Assembly: GCF_030315685.1 (NCBI RefSeq)
Contig: NZ_JASXSI010000016.1
Location: 83,237-147,236, forward strand
Source: Gordonia sp. ABSL11-1
GTDB lineage: Bacteria; Actinomycetota; Actinomycetes; Mycobacteriales; Mycobacteriaceae
Direction: 5' to 3'
Length of the DNA stretch: 64,000 bases
The notes below the pieces were generated by a model. The model searched no databases, had not been told where the DNA came from, and worked only from the letters and a program-made list of their open reading frames with translations. Below are positions 1 to 8,365 of this stretch, piece after piece (positions within the stretch are counted from its first letter, which is position 1; the number at the start of each line of letters is the position of its first letter). The position numbers and the translations under genes were made by a program.

Positions 1-285
1 CCGGACCCGTTCTGGGAGTACGAGAGCGACTGGATCGCCCACCTCGACGCCGACCACGCCGACGTGATCGGGCAGCTCGCCCGCAAGCTGCCGCGACAGT
101 TGCGCAACGGGCGCGTCCGCCCGCTCGGACTCGACCGGTTCGGCATCCGCTTCCGCATCGAGGGTCCGGGCGGTGACTCCGACGTCCGGCTTCCGTTCCC
201 GCGTCCGGTCAACGACGTCTATGAGCTGTCGCAGGCACTGCGGTCACTCGCCGGCTGCCCGTTCATGAACAGCCTGCCCGACTGA
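1..285 (+). CDS. DUF2470 domain protein, 5' truncated by window edge
   Basis: The frame is open from base 1 to a TGA at 283-285, so the start lies outside the window. The visible 94 residues include DADHADVIGQLARKL and a C-terminal part ending in LAGCPFMNSLPD. This pattern fits the DUF2470 domain, usually found at the C-terminus of HugZ-like haem-utilisation or pyridoxamine-oxidase-fold proteins. The His of the DxDHAD motif is present. Whether a flavin-binding split-barrel domain precedes it cannot be seen. Function in haem or iron handling is a family-level inference only. Confidence 0.7.
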   Translation, partial: PDPFWEYESDWIAHLDADHADVIGQLARKLPRQLRNGRVRPLGLDRFGIRFRIEGPGGDSDVRLPFPRPVNDVYELSQALRSLAGCPFMNSLPD

Positions 286-324
286 CCTCGGATCGGCTCC
301 GCCGACGCCCGTAGGGTGGGCGCC

Positions 325-1146
325 ATGGGTGCGACGGTGCGATCGGTGCTGACGCAGGTGGTCCGTCCGTCGCGGCCCGACTCGATCCCCGTCGTGACCG
401 ACCGCACCGAGCGACGCGCGATCGTCGTCGAACTGGTGATCGTCGGTGTCCTCACGTTCCTCTTCTCCGCCCTCGCCGCCGCCCTGTCACTGATCGAGGC
501 GCAGCTGTCCGGCGGGATCGGCAACACCACGGTCGCGCTCAACCCGACACGGTCGGATCTCGGCTGGATCGATTTCGCCCGCCAGCTGATGAGTGCGCTG
601 CGACTCTTCGCGATCGGCGGCCTCGGCGTGTACCTGCTGTGGCGGAGCGGGATCGGATTGCAGCGCGTCGGCCTCGGACGGTGGGCGCCACGCCGTGACG
701 TACCGACCGGCCTCGGCCTCGCCGCGCTCATCGGGTTGCCCGGCCTGGCGCTCGTCGCGATCGCCCGCGCGCTGGGCATGAACGCACATCTGATCCCGAG
801 TGAGACCGACGGCGTGTGGTGGCGCTGGCCCATTCTCATCCTGATCGCGATTGGCAACGCCGCCGCCGAGGAGATCATCGTCGTCGCCTACTTCATCACA
901 CGGCTGCGGCAGCTCGGGGCCGGCGAGAACACCTCTCTGGCAGCCAGTTCCGTCCTCCGCGGCGGCTACCACCTGTATCAAGGCGTGGGCGCCGGCCTCG
1001 GGAACATCGTGATGGGGCTGGTCTTCGGGCGCTTCTTCCAGATCACGTCGCGGGTGTGGCCGCTTGTCATCGCCCACGCGGTGATCGACATCGTGGCGTT
1101 CGTCGGGTACGCGTTGTTGAAGGATCACCTGGGCTGGGTGGGGTAG
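325..1146 (+). CDS. CPBP-family intramembrane metalloprotease-like protein
   Basis: 273 residues with several hydrophobic segments. Family motifs are seen in order: an EE pair in AAAEEIIVV (about residue 180), a His in GGYHLYQGVGAG followed by GNIVMGLVFGRFF, and a late AHAVIDI. These match motifs 1-3 of the CPBP (CAAX protease and bacteriocin-processing) family, integral membrane proteases or protease-like immunity proteins. The usual Arg of EExxxR is absent, so activity may be altered. ATG 325 is chosen over GTG 316 because a GGGTGGG ribosome-binding sequence sits just upstream of it. It converges on the DUF4873 gene. Confidence 0.75.
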   Translation: MGATVRSVLTQVVRPSRPDSIPVVTDRTERRAIVVELVIVGVLTFLFSALAAALSLIEAQLSGGIGNTTVALNPTRSDLGWIDFARQLMSALRLFAIGGLGVYLLWRSGIGLQRVGLGRWAPRRDVPTGLGLAALIGLPGLALVAIARALGMNAHLIPSETDGVWWRWPILILIAIGNAAAEEIIVVAYFITRLRQLGAGENTSLAASSVLRGGYHLYQGVGAGLGNIVMGLVFGRFFQITSRVWPLVIAHAVIDIVAFVGYALLKDHLGWVG

Positions 1147-1204
1147 CCCTCAGCGCTCCTCGACGAGTGCGACCTCCGCCGAGAGGCGACATCCGCGCTC
1201 GACC

Positions 1205-1888
1205 TCAGACCGCGAGATCCTCCAGCGGATAGGGCGGCTCACCGACCCCGACGAGCCGGACCGCCCCCGACGGGGTGATCTCCGCGAGGCGACCGTCGAC
1301 GGCGCCGTTGCCGCCGACGGAGACCGACACCGTCGTGGTGCGGTCGTCCTTCCATCGGCGGACCTCGTCGCCGAATGCGGTACCCGCCCAGTGATATCGG
1401 CCATCGAGGGGGTCGAGGGCGCCCGCGATCCGTACCCGCGCGACGATCTCGTCGTCGTCGGTCCGCAGCACCGCCTCGCCGTCGAACACGTCGTCGTCGA
1501 TCGCGGGGACGCCTATCCACGTGTAGTCGTCGGGCCGGAACCGTCGCAGGCGCTTGTGCCGAAGACGTCCGGAACCGACACTCCGCCATTCGTTCTCGAG
1601 GGATCGACGCACCGTGACCGATGTCGCACCCGAGGTCGCGAAATGCTCGACGAGCGCGACCACGTAGTCGAGTGCCGCATCGTCGTCGAGGAACACCTCT
1701 CCGGGGCGGTCGGCCGTCGCGACACCGAGGTAGCTACCCGGCGGCGCGGACACCTCGTGCACGGTGACATCGCCCGGCGACGCCTTGTCGACGATCTCGA
1801 TCGGCAACGGCGAGTGCATGATCCGGTTCCTCAGACGCCCGGCCAGCGGACCTGTGCCGAGCACCGCGACCGCCGCCGCGTCAGTCAT
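1205..1888 (-). CDS. DUF4873 domain protein, partner of the AurF-like oxygenase
   Basis: 227 residues beginning MTDAAAVAVLGTGPLAG. The C-terminal half (DDYTWIGVPAIDDDVFDGEAVL through YHWAGTAFGDEV) resembles DUF4873, a domain found alone or fused to flavin monooxygenases in mycolata. The start overlaps the upstream stop as TGATG, so the two genes are almost certainly translationally coupled. The N-terminal GTGPLAG hints at a degenerate nucleotide-binding turn, but I would not assign a cofactor. Function is unknown; a role beside the diiron oxygenase is inferred from the overlap. Confidence 0.75.
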   Translation of the reverse strand: MTDAAAVAVLGTGPLAGRLRNRIMHSPLPIEIVDKASPGDVTVHEVSAPPGSYLGVATADRPGEVFLDDDAALDYVVALVEHFATSGATSVTVRRSLENEWRSVGSGRLRHKRLRRFRPDDYTWIGVPAIDDDVFDGEAVLRTDDDEIVARVRIAGALDPLDGRYHWAGTAFGDEVRRWKDDRTTTVSVSVGGNGAVDGRLAEITPSGAVRLVGVGEPPYPLEDLAV

Positions 1889-2796
1889 CACAGGAATCCG
1901 CCGCGACGCCATCCATACCGCGACAGACGGCTCATCAGGCCGGCTTCGGTGAGAAAGGCGGCGAGCGAGGCGAATCCACGGATCTGCGCATCGTGGAAGT
2001 GCGGGTTGGTGCGTGCCGCACGTGCAGCGGCCCGGCCGTCGAGACCGGCTCGGCGATACATCGCCGGATTCGTGAAGAGATTGCGGAACAGCACGCCCGC
2101 CACCGCATGCCCGTTCGCGGCGAGGAAGGTCTCCCATCGCCTCCGGACGGGCTTGCGCCGCATGATGCCGTCCCGAGCGAAGCCGATGTGGCGGGCCTCC
2201 TCGGCCACGTGCACCTGCATGAGACGGGCCACCAGCGGCTGTAGCTGCGGATCGTCGAGCATCTCGCGTTGCAGCGCGTCGAAGATCTCCTCGCCGACGA
2301 GCGCCGCGACCCAGAGCAGGCTGCCCCGGAGTGCCTGCGGCAGCATCGCCATCGCCAGGCGCTCCCGACGTCGCATCTGGAACGGGCGCGCCCCCGCCCA
2401 CTCGATGGCACGGCCGAACATCACCATGTGGCGACACTCGTCCCCCATCTCGGTCAGCGCGTAGTGGGTGGTCGCCGAGGCCGGATCGGCGCTCATCAGT
2501 CGGGCGAGCAGTGTCCGGTTGAGCAGGTTCTCGAACCAGATCCCGACCGACAGGATGTTGGCCATCTCCTGCCGGGACAGCTCGATGCGCTGCGCCTCGT
2601 CCATCTGCTCCCACAGGTCGGTGCCGACCAGTGACAGCACCGACGGCGGCAGGAAGTACCGATCGGGCTCCGGTTCACGCTCCCAATCGAGGTCGACGAC
2701 GGGTGCATACGAGCGTTTGACCGACCCCTTGATCAGCCGGCGGGCGATCGCCTCGCGGCCCCCGCCACCTGTTCTCACCTGCGTCGTCACACTCAT
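1888..2796 (-). CDS. AurF-type diiron oxygenase (p-aminobenzoate N-oxygenase-like)
   Basis: 302 residues. Carboxylate/His iron-ligand motifs are visible: ELSRQEMANI, EMGDECRHMVMF and EEARHIGFAR, arranged as in the AurF/CmlI ferritin-like N-oxygenase family. Family members oxidise arylamines or related substrates with O2; the substrate here is unknown. Mycobacterial homologues commonly lie near TetR regulators. A consensus promoter sits about 35-60 bases upstream. First gene of a two-gene operon with the DUF4873 gene. Confidence 0.85.
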   Translation of the reverse strand: MSVTTQVRTGGGGREAIARRLIKGSVKRSYAPVVDLDWEREPEPDRYFLPPSVLSLVGTDLWEQMDEAQRIELSRQEMANILSVGIWFENLLNRTLLARLMSADPASATTHYALTEMGDECRHMVMFGRAIEWAGARPFQMRRRERLAMAMLPQALRGSLLWVAALVGEEIFDALQREMLDDPQLQPLVARLMQVHVAEEARHIGFARDGIMRRKPVRRRWETFLAANGHAVAGVLFRNLFTNPAMYRRAGLDGRAAARAARTNPHFHDAQIRGFASLAAFLTEAGLMSRLSRYGWRRGGFL

Positions 2797-2832
2797 CGCG
2801 CATCTCCTCGCTTCGGCGGGCTGTGACCCCTG

Positions 2833-2861
2833 ACACTAGGAGCGGCCTTCATATGTGTCAA
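2833..2861 (-). promoter_or_regulatory. SigA-like promoter of the AurF operon with TGTCA repeats
   Basis: On the minus strand TTGACA (2861-2856) is followed after 17 bases by TAGTGT (2838-2833), near consensus for a housekeeping promoter. On the plus strand TGTCA occurs at 2856-2860 and again at 2869-2873, 13 bases apart, so a regulator could cover the -35 region. Whether that regulator is TetR-type is inference from homologous loci. Confidence 0.6.
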
Positions 2862-2937
2862 TACTCACTGTCACAATCATCGGTGGCCATTTTCTCGACC
2901 GGCCGTCGGACCAGCACCGTTGCGTACATTGGATGGG

Positions 2938-4434
2938 ATGAACGAGTCCGAGCCGCCGATGATGCGCCGGCGCGACGTCCCCCCGGGACCCGCGCCACGC
3001 GCCGGCGACCCCACTCGCCGCGCCGTCCCACCACCACCTCGGCACGGTGGCCCACCACCTCCCCGGCAGGCCGGTCCTCCTCCCCGACAGCCCGGTCCGC
3101 CGCGGCACATGCCGTCCCCGCCCGTCGATCCCGGCGTGAGGAGTCGCGTGCCGCCTCGCCGGAATCCCGCGCCACCACCGCCGGCACCATCCGGCGCGCC
3201 GGATCAGTATCAGCCGCCGCTGGCATGGTCGGATTCGGCGACCGGACGGCCCCTGTCGGATGGACGCAGGCCAGATGGACGCAGGCCGGATGAGCGCGGA
3301 GGTGTCGGTTACGCACCCACCCAGAAGCCTGAGCCGGTGCCCGGCGACCGCCGGCGTGACGGGAATGTCGGCGGACCTCCCCCACGGCGTCCCGCGTCGC
3401 GCAGATCGGCGGGCGCGCCGCCACGCGAGCCGCGGACCCGGTCGTCGTCGGCGAGCCCGAAGCCGCCCCGACGACGACGTCGCATGCGGATCGGTCGAAT
3501 CCTTCTGGTCGTCCTGCTGGTGCTGGTCGTCGGATCCGTCGGGCTGGTCTTCTATTACGACGGCAAGCTGCATCGCACCGACGCGCTGACGGCGTATGCC
3601 GGGCGCCCGGCGAACACTCCCGGCACGAACTGGCTCATCGTCGGCACCGATTCGCGCGCCGAGCTGTCCGAACAGCAGCGCTCCCAGTTGTCGACGGGCG
3701 ACAGCGACGGTTCGCGGACGGACACGATCATGATGGTGCACAAGCCGCCGAGTGGGCGGGCGATGATCATCAGCATCCCGCGAGACCTGTACGTCCCGAT
3801 CCCCGGCCAGGGTTCGCACAAGATCAACGCCGCCTTCAACTTCGGCGGTCCGCAGCTCCTCGTCCAGACCGTCGAGGGACTGACCGGCGCCCGGATCGAC
3901 CATTACGCCGAGATCGGTTTCGGTGGCTTCGATCGCGTGGTCGACGCGGTGGGCGGGGTGACCATCTGTCTCGACCAGCCACTCAACGACCCCAAGGCGG
4001 GGCTGCGGCTGCCCCGCGGCTGCCAGCAGCTCAACGGACGCGAGGCGCTGGGACTCGTTCGGACACGGGCGTTCCCGAATGCCGACCTCGAGCGTGTGGT
4101 CAATCAGCGCAAGTTCCTCAACGCACTCATGGCGAAGGCGACCAGTCCTTCGGTGTTGGCAAATCCGTTCCGGCTCATCCCCTTTGTGAACGGCGCCGTC
4201 AACGCCGTCACCGTCGACGACGGTGACCACATCTGGAATCTGCTCGGCTTGGCATTCGCGCTGCGCGGAGACCCGATCACGACGACGACGCCGACGGGCG
4301 GCAGTGAGTACACCGACGACGGTGACGCACTCGCCGTGGGCGACAACACCGAACAGTTCTTCACCTACATCCGCAAGGGCGCAACGGTTCCCGAGGACCT
4401 GATCTCGGGACCCGGTGGGGTCATCGGCGGTTGA
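2938..4434 (+). CDS. LytR-CpsA-Psr (LCP) family cell-wall glycopolymer ligase
   Basis: 498 residues. An approximately 180-residue cytoplasmic Pro/Arg-rich tail is followed by one membrane helix (RILLVVLLVLVVGSVGLVFYY) and an extracellular LCP domain. LCP hallmarks are TNWLIVGTDSR, GSRTDTIMMVH, IISIPRDLYVPIPG, KINAAFNFGG and the Arg-rich ALGLVRTRAFPNADLERV. LCP enzymes transfer lipid-linked glycopolymers onto peptidoglycan, in mycolata arabinogalactan. The C-terminal LytR_C domain found in some paralogues is absent. ATG 2938 is preferred; TTG 2920 is in frame. It sits beside bfrB as I recall for Rv3840. Confidence 0.9.
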   Translation: MNESEPPMMRRRDVPPGPAPRAGDPTRRAVPPPPRHGGPPPPRQAGPPPRQPGPPRHMPSPPVDPGVRSRVPPRRNPAPPPPAPSGAPDQYQPPLAWSDSATGRPLSDGRRPDGRRPDERGGVGYAPTQKPEPVPGDRRRDGNVGGPPPRRPASRRSAGAPPREPRTRSSSASPKPPRRRRRMRIGRILLVVLLVLVVGSVGLVFYYDGKLHRTDALTAYAGRPANTPGTNWLIVGTDSRAELSEQQRSQLSTGDSDGSRTDTIMMVHKPPSGRAMIISIPRDLYVPIPGQGSHKINAAFNFGGPQLLVQTVEGLTGARIDHYAEIGFGGFDRVVDAVGGVTICLDQPLNDPKAGLRLPRGCQQLNGREALGLVRTRAFPNADLERVVNQRKFLNALMAKATSPSVLANPFRLIPFVNGAVNAVTVDDGDHIWNLLGLAFALRGDPITTTTPTGGSEYTDDGDALAVGDNTEQFFTYIRKGATVPEDLISGPGGVIGG

Positions 4435-4499
4435 GCATCGCGCGGCGTGACCCGACGCTGACGTGACCTGCGTCTCGGTCGCAAAGCCGAAATACGGTG

Positions 4500-4528
4500 A
4501 GGCTCAACTCAGTAAGGTTCAACTGAGT
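4500..4528 (+). promoter_or_regulatory. Tandem/dyad element upstream of ferritin gene
   Basis: AGGCTCAACTCAGT (4500-4513) is repeated as AGGTTCAACTGAGT (4515-4528), 12 of 14 matching at a 15-bp period. The same stretch contains a perfect inverted repeat, ACTCAGT (4507-4513) and ACTGAGT (4522-4528), around an 8-base spacer. It lies 35 bases upstream of the bfrB ATG. Mycobacterial bfrB is regulated by IdeR at tandem iron boxes; the match here to the TTAGGTTAGGCTAACC-type box is loose, so the regulator is uncertain. Confidence 0.5.
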
Positions 4529-4563
4529 GAATCCGCGATTTTCCTTCTCCTTACGATGGCCGC

Positions 4564-5121
4564 ATGACAGCAATCAGTGACCACACGACCGACCATTCCG
4601 TCTTCCACAAGTTGCTGCTGGACCAGATCGGCAACGAGTTCGCCGCCTCACAGCAGTACATCGCCGTGGCCTTCTACTACGACAGCCACGACATGCCGCA
4701 GCTCGCCGAGCACTTCTACGCGCAGGCCGTGGAAGAGCGCAATCACGCCATGATGATCGTGCAGTACTTCCTCGACCGCGACGTCCAGGTCGAGATCCCC
4801 GGCGTGGCAGCTCCCCGCACCGAGTTCGAGGACTACCGGGCACCGATCGAGCTCGCCCTCGCCCAGGAGAAGACCGTCACCGAGCAGATCGTCGATCTGG
4901 CGCGCGCGGCACGCGACGGCGGCGACTATCTCGGCGAGCAGTTCATGCAGTGGTTCCTGGCCGAGCAGGTCGAGGAGGTCGCGACGATGACCACTCTGCA
5001 GACGATCGCCGAACGCGCACAGGGCAACCTGTTCGATCTGGAGAACTTCGTCGAGCGCGAGGTCAACGTGTCCAAGACGGCAGCCGTGACGCCGCCGGCG
5101 GCCGCGGGTGGCAATCTGTAG
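4564..5121 (+). CDS. bfrB: Ferritin, iron-storage protein
   Basis: 185 residues, four-helix ferritin. Ferroxidase-site residues are seen in GNEFAASQQYIAVAFYY, AVEERNHAMMIVQYF and the EQ-containing third helix (AQEKTVTEQI, AEQVEEVATM). The C-terminal extension past the fifth helix, KTAAVTPPAAAGGNL, resembles the tail of mycobacterial BfrB. It stores Fe(III) and limits Fenton chemistry in the cytosol. It is transcribed away from the LCP gene end with a 129-base gap that holds the tandem element. Confidence 0.93.
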   Translation: MTAISDHTTDHSVFHKLLLDQIGNEFAASQQYIAVAFYYDSHDMPQLAEHFYAQAVEERNHAMMIVQYFLDRDVQVEIPGVAAPRTEFEDYRAPIELALAQEKTVTEQIVDLARAARDGGDYLGEQFMQWFLAEQVEEVATMTTLQTIAERAQGNLFDLENFVEREVNVSKTAAVTPPAAAGGNL

Positions 5122-5131
5122 ACGTCGCCCG

Positions 5132-6118
5132 TCAGCGCAGGGTGACCTGCCGGCCCCGGATGCCGTCGCGCGAGCGACGCTCGTCGCTGGTGAGGTCGGC
5201 GGTCACCGCCAATGCCTCGGCGAGCCACTCGTCGAACTGATCGAGTCCCGGATACCACTCCTCGTGGTGGAGTTCGTTGTCGAGGTCGAACACCGGGACC
5301 AGCAGGCCGTGGGTGCGGAACGACCCGGCGAATCGGGACCCCTCGCCCAGCGTCAGCCGTCCCGCGGCGTGCAGCCGGGCCAGGGCGGTCATCAAGTCGT
5401 CCTCGGATTCCGGTCGGACCCAACGCAAGTGGGCTCGCTCGCCCGCGTCGACCCACCACGGCGCACCCGTTCCGCTCTTCGGGGTCAGGCGCGCCGTCGG
5501 CATGATCGAGTCGTTCGCACGGCCCAGCATGTCCGCGATCTCCGGTGGCACATCGGATCCCGGCGGGAACCACCATGCGAAGTCGTCGTGGACGACGATG
5601 TCGAGGTCGGCGTCGGCGACGAGCACATCGGTCAGTGCCACGTCGGTGTCACCGGATTCGTACTCGTCACCCGGTGCGGCGTGGGCAGCCCACCGGAGCG
5701 CGGCGGCGATCTCGCCGGCCGCGTCGTCGGGGTCCGGGTCCGTCTGCACCGCGACGACACCCTCGGGGCCGTTCGCCGCATCTCGCACGATCGCACGGAC
5801 CGCGCCCGGCAGGATCGTCGCGAGCACGACCTCGTTGCGTTCACCTTCCGCGCGCGCAGCCGCCGGCGCCGGGCTGTCGCCCGGCACCGCAGAGGTGAGG
5901 GTCGGTTCGGCCGGTCCGGGCTCGATCAAGACAGGCGTGGCCGTGGCCGACGCCACGAAGGCACGCAGGGCGATCAGATCGCACTCGGCGGCGAGGCCGG
6001 CGAACGGACGTGGCGGCGGTGCCATCGCGGCGAGTTGACGCTCCTTGCGTGCCGCCACCCGCTCGGCCCGGTTGCTCCCCGGCCGCGGGCCACTGCCTCG
6101 TTTGCTCTTCTTCGCCAT
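5132..6118 (-). CDS. DUF5926 family protein
   Basis: 328 residues starting MAKKSKRGSGPRPGSNRAER, a strongly basic N-terminus, followed by an acidic soluble body. The full-length pattern (PPPRPFAGLAAECDLIALRAFV near the start, HDDFAWWFPPG, HLRWVRPESEDDLMTALARLHA) matches the actinobacterial DUF5926 family. Function is unknown. It is the last gene of the rhodanese - DUF4328 - glpQ minus-strand run, 41 bases after glpQ, and converges on bfrB with a 10-base gap. Confidence 0.75.
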   Translation of the reverse strand: MAKKSKRGSGPRPGSNRAERVAARKERQLAAMAPPPRPFAGLAAECDLIALRAFVASATATPVLIEPGPAEPTLTSAVPGDSPAPAAARAEGERNEVVLATILPGAVRAIVRDAANGPEGVVAVQTDPDPDDAAGEIAAALRWAAHAAPGDEYESGDTDVALTDVLVADADLDIVVHDDFAWWFPPGSDVPPEIADMLGRANDSIMPTARLTPKSGTGAPWWVDAGERAHLRWVRPESEDDLMTALARLHAAGRLTLGEGSRFAGSFRTHGLLVPVFDLDNELHHEEWYPGLDQFDEWLAEALAVTADLTSDERRSRDGIRGRQVTLR

Positions 6119-6159
6119 GCGTCCACCCTCTCACGACGGTCCGCGTCGTCGGTCGGAGG

Positions 6160-6951
6160 TCAGTCGACCGTGACGAGCCAGTCGCGCACCTTGGCGGGTC
6201 GGTTCGTCGCCAGCCATCGCACGCCCAGGTCCGCGCACAACTGCACGTCCACGAGTTCGTCGACGGTCCAGCAGTACGTCACCCGCCCCGCCGCGGCCGC
6301 CCGGTCGACGAGGTCCGGGTAGTGCCGCAGCGTGTCGATGGACGGACCGATCCCGGTGGCCCCGACGGCGGTGGCAGCACTGCCGCCCAGGACACGAGCA
6401 GTGTCGCCCAGGAGGATCGTCGGCAGCATCGGCGCATGCCGTCGGATCCGCCACACACCGGCCGACGAGAACGAGATCACCACGGCGCGACTGTGATCGG
6501 CCGACGGTGGACTCGCGACACCGAACTCCTGCAGGAGACCGAGGAGTTTCTGCTCCACCAGACTGCCGTAGCGCACAGGATGTTTCGTCTCGACGAAGAG
6601 CCGCACCGGACGACGCCAGTCGAGGGTCAGGGTCAGCAGTTCGCGCAGGGTCAGCACCGACGCCGGCTTACCCGACGGATGCCAGCTGCCGAAGTCCAGG
6701 TCGCGCAACTCCGCCAAGGACATCTCGCTGACGATCCCGGTGCCATCCGAGGTCCGGTCGATGGTGCGGTCGTGGATGCAGACCAGCTCCTGGTCGCTGG
6801 TCAGGCGCACATCGCATTCGAGCCCGTCGGCACCGCCGGCCAACGCCAACTCGTAGGCCCCGATCGTGTGTTCGGGCATCTCCTCGGATGCACCGCGGTG
6901 GGCGACCACCGCCGGTTTGCCGGAGCGCGAGATGTCATCGATCCCCGTCAT
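6160..6951 (-). CDS. glpQ: Glycerophosphodiester phosphodiesterase
   Basis: 263 residues. GDPD motifs: VVAHRGASEEMPEHT (catalytic His plus metal-binding Glu), LECDVRLTSDQELVCIHD (metal ligands and second His), LFVETKHP and YCWTVDEL. It hydrolyses glycerophosphodiesters from phospholipid turnover to glycerol-3-phosphate and alcohol. No signal peptide, so it is probably cytosolic. The ATG overlaps the upstream stop as ATGA. Position next to bfrB and a DUF4328 gene matches glpQ1 (Rv3842c) as I recall it. Confidence 0.92.
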   Translation of the reverse strand: MTGIDDISRSGKPAVVAHRGASEEMPEHTIGAYELALAGGADGLECDVRLTSDQELVCIHDRTIDRTSDGTGIVSEMSLAELRDLDFGSWHPSGKPASVLTLRELLTLTLDWRRPVRLFVETKHPVRYGSLVEQKLLGLLQEFGVASPPSADHSRAVVISFSSAGVWRIRRHAPMLPTILLGDTARVLGGSAATAVGATGIGPSIDTLRHYPDLVDRAAAAGRVTYCWTVDELVDVQLCADLGVRWLATNRPAKVRDWLVTVD

Positions 6952-8027
6952 GCGACCGCCACCCACCGGCGCGACGGGACCGGGTCCTCGACGACGGCAC
7001 CGAAGGCGGCCGGGAGCCGTCCCGCGAGCCAGCGCGCGAAGACGGCCGAACAGGCCGAGCTGATCACAACTGCCGCCAGTCCGTTGGCGCCGGTCTGGAT
7101 GGACCCGGACATCGCGGCCACCAGACGGGTCACCACCGCGAGCACCGCGAGCACGTTGATGATCGCCCACGCCACGCACATCCGGGTCAGGCGACGACGC
7201 GTCCGGACCTGATCGAGGTCGTCACGCTGCACCGCCGCCTCGTACAGCAGGAGCGCCGCACCCATGACATTGACCAATGGCGTCGCGGCCAGCAGCGCGA
7301 TCTGCCAGCGCGGACGCGGATCCCGAAGATGATGACGCCCATAGGCCTCGGACCTCGTGATGATAGTCCATCGCGTGACGATCACCGTCGTGTAGACGTA
7401 CGCGCCCAGCGCGAGCAGCCCGGCGAACACCACCAGCACCCAGGTGACTCCGTCGAGCCATCCGGGTACCGGCGTGGACCGGTTCACCACGAGCAGGACG
7501 TAACGCGCCAGATGCGCGATCGCGGCGAAGCCGAGCGCACCGGCCAGCAGATGCAGGGCCTGCGTCAGGGCCGCGGTGAGGATCTCCTTCCGGGTGCGCT
7601 GGTCGCGATCCGCCTCGACGGCGGTGTCGCGCAGTCCCCACTGAGGGATGTAGACGTACCGGGGGATCGGGCGCGGTCCGCCGGCGAAGACGGGTCGTCG
7701 TGCCGGGATCGCCTCGGGTGGGCGTCGCGCAATCCAGCGAACGTGCCGACTCCGGTACAGCCGGCCACTGCGTGGACCACCCATCGGCGGTGCCGAGGGA
7801 CGCGGGGGTGTCGGACGAGGGGGTCCCGGTGGGGAGTGCGGGTTCGGGGAGTGCGGGCCCGGTGATCGGGTATCCGCGCCCGTCGACGGCTGCTGGGGCG
7901 CAGGCGCGTCCTCCTGTCCGAGCAGTTCGGAATCGAGGACGCGCAGAGGCCCCCCACAGCGGGGACACTGCTCGCGTCCCTCGCGATGTGGCGCCTGGAT
8001 CCGACACCTCGGACAGAGGTCGATCAT
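6948..8027 (-). CDS. DUF4328 integral membrane protein with N-terminal zinc ribbon
   Basis: 359 residues. Residues 1-30 carry paired cysteines (LCPRC and QCPRCGG), a probable zinc ribbon, followed by a Pro-rich linker and about six membrane segments. Short motifs VTRWTIITRSEAYGR and PRPRWQIALLAATPLVNV are typical of DUF4328. Function is unknown. ATG 8027 is chosen because it forms an ATGA overlap with the rhodanese stop and places the zinc ribbon at the N-terminus. Corresponds to Rv3843c-type proteins beside glpQ1. Confidence 0.8.
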   Translation of the reverse strand: MIDLCPRCRIQAPHREGREQCPRCGGPLRVLDSELLGQEDAPAPQQPSTGADTRSPGPHSPNPHSPPGPPRPTPPRPSAPPMGGPRSGRLYRSRHVRWIARRPPEAIPARRPVFAGGPRPIPRYVYIPQWGLRDTAVEADRDQRTRKEILTAALTQALHLLAGALGFAAIAHLARYVLLVVNRSTPVPGWLDGVTWVLVVFAGLLALGAYVYTTVIVTRWTIITRSEAYGRHHLRDPRPRWQIALLAATPLVNVMGAALLLYEAAVQRDDLDQVRTRRRLTRMCVAWAIINVLAVLAVVTRLVAAMSGSIQTGANGLAAVVISSACSAVFARWLAGRLPAAFGAVVEDPVPSRRWVAVA

Positions 8028-8365
8028 CTGGAGCCGGCGCTCCCGGTCTCGACCGGCTTGCCCTGCTCGAGCCATGCGAGCATCCCGCCACGCACACAGC
8101 TGCCCTCGTAGCCGAGCTGATCAAGGTACTGCAGGACACGCATCGACCGCCCGCTCGAATGACAGACGACGAGGAGATCGGCGTCGAGATCGATCTCCTC
8201 GATCCGTGCGGGCACATCCGCCAGCGGGATGTGCAGCGCTCCCCGGACGTGTCCCGTGGCCCACTCGTCATCCTCGCGGACGTCCAGCAGGACCCGGTCG
8301 GTCTCGTCGCTGAAATCGTCCGGAAGCTCCGTCACCGGCACCTGCCGGATGTCGCCCATGCTCAC
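8024..8365 (-). CDS. Single-domain rhodanese-like sulfurtransferase
   Basis: 113 residues. A rhodanese core with RVLLDVREDDEWATGHVRGALHIPL and the active-site loop VCHSSGRS (Cys68) followed by LGYEGSCVRGGMLAWLEQGKPV. Persulfide transfer at Cys68 is the family role; the acceptor is unknown. First gene of a four-gene operon with 4-nt overlaps to the next two genes. An in-frame ATG two codons in (8359) is an alternative start. Confidence 0.88.
   Translation of the reverse strand: MSMGDIRQVPVTELPDDFSDETDRVLLDVREDDEWATGHVRGALHIPLADVPARIEEIDLDADLLVVCHSSGRSMRVLQYLDQLGYEGSCVRGGMLAWLEQGKPVETGSAGSR

Noticed and set aside
1205..2614. 469-codon minus-strand frame running through the AurF gene
   Set aside because: Only its last 227 codons are a real protein; the first half is an out-of-frame reading of the oxygenase gene.
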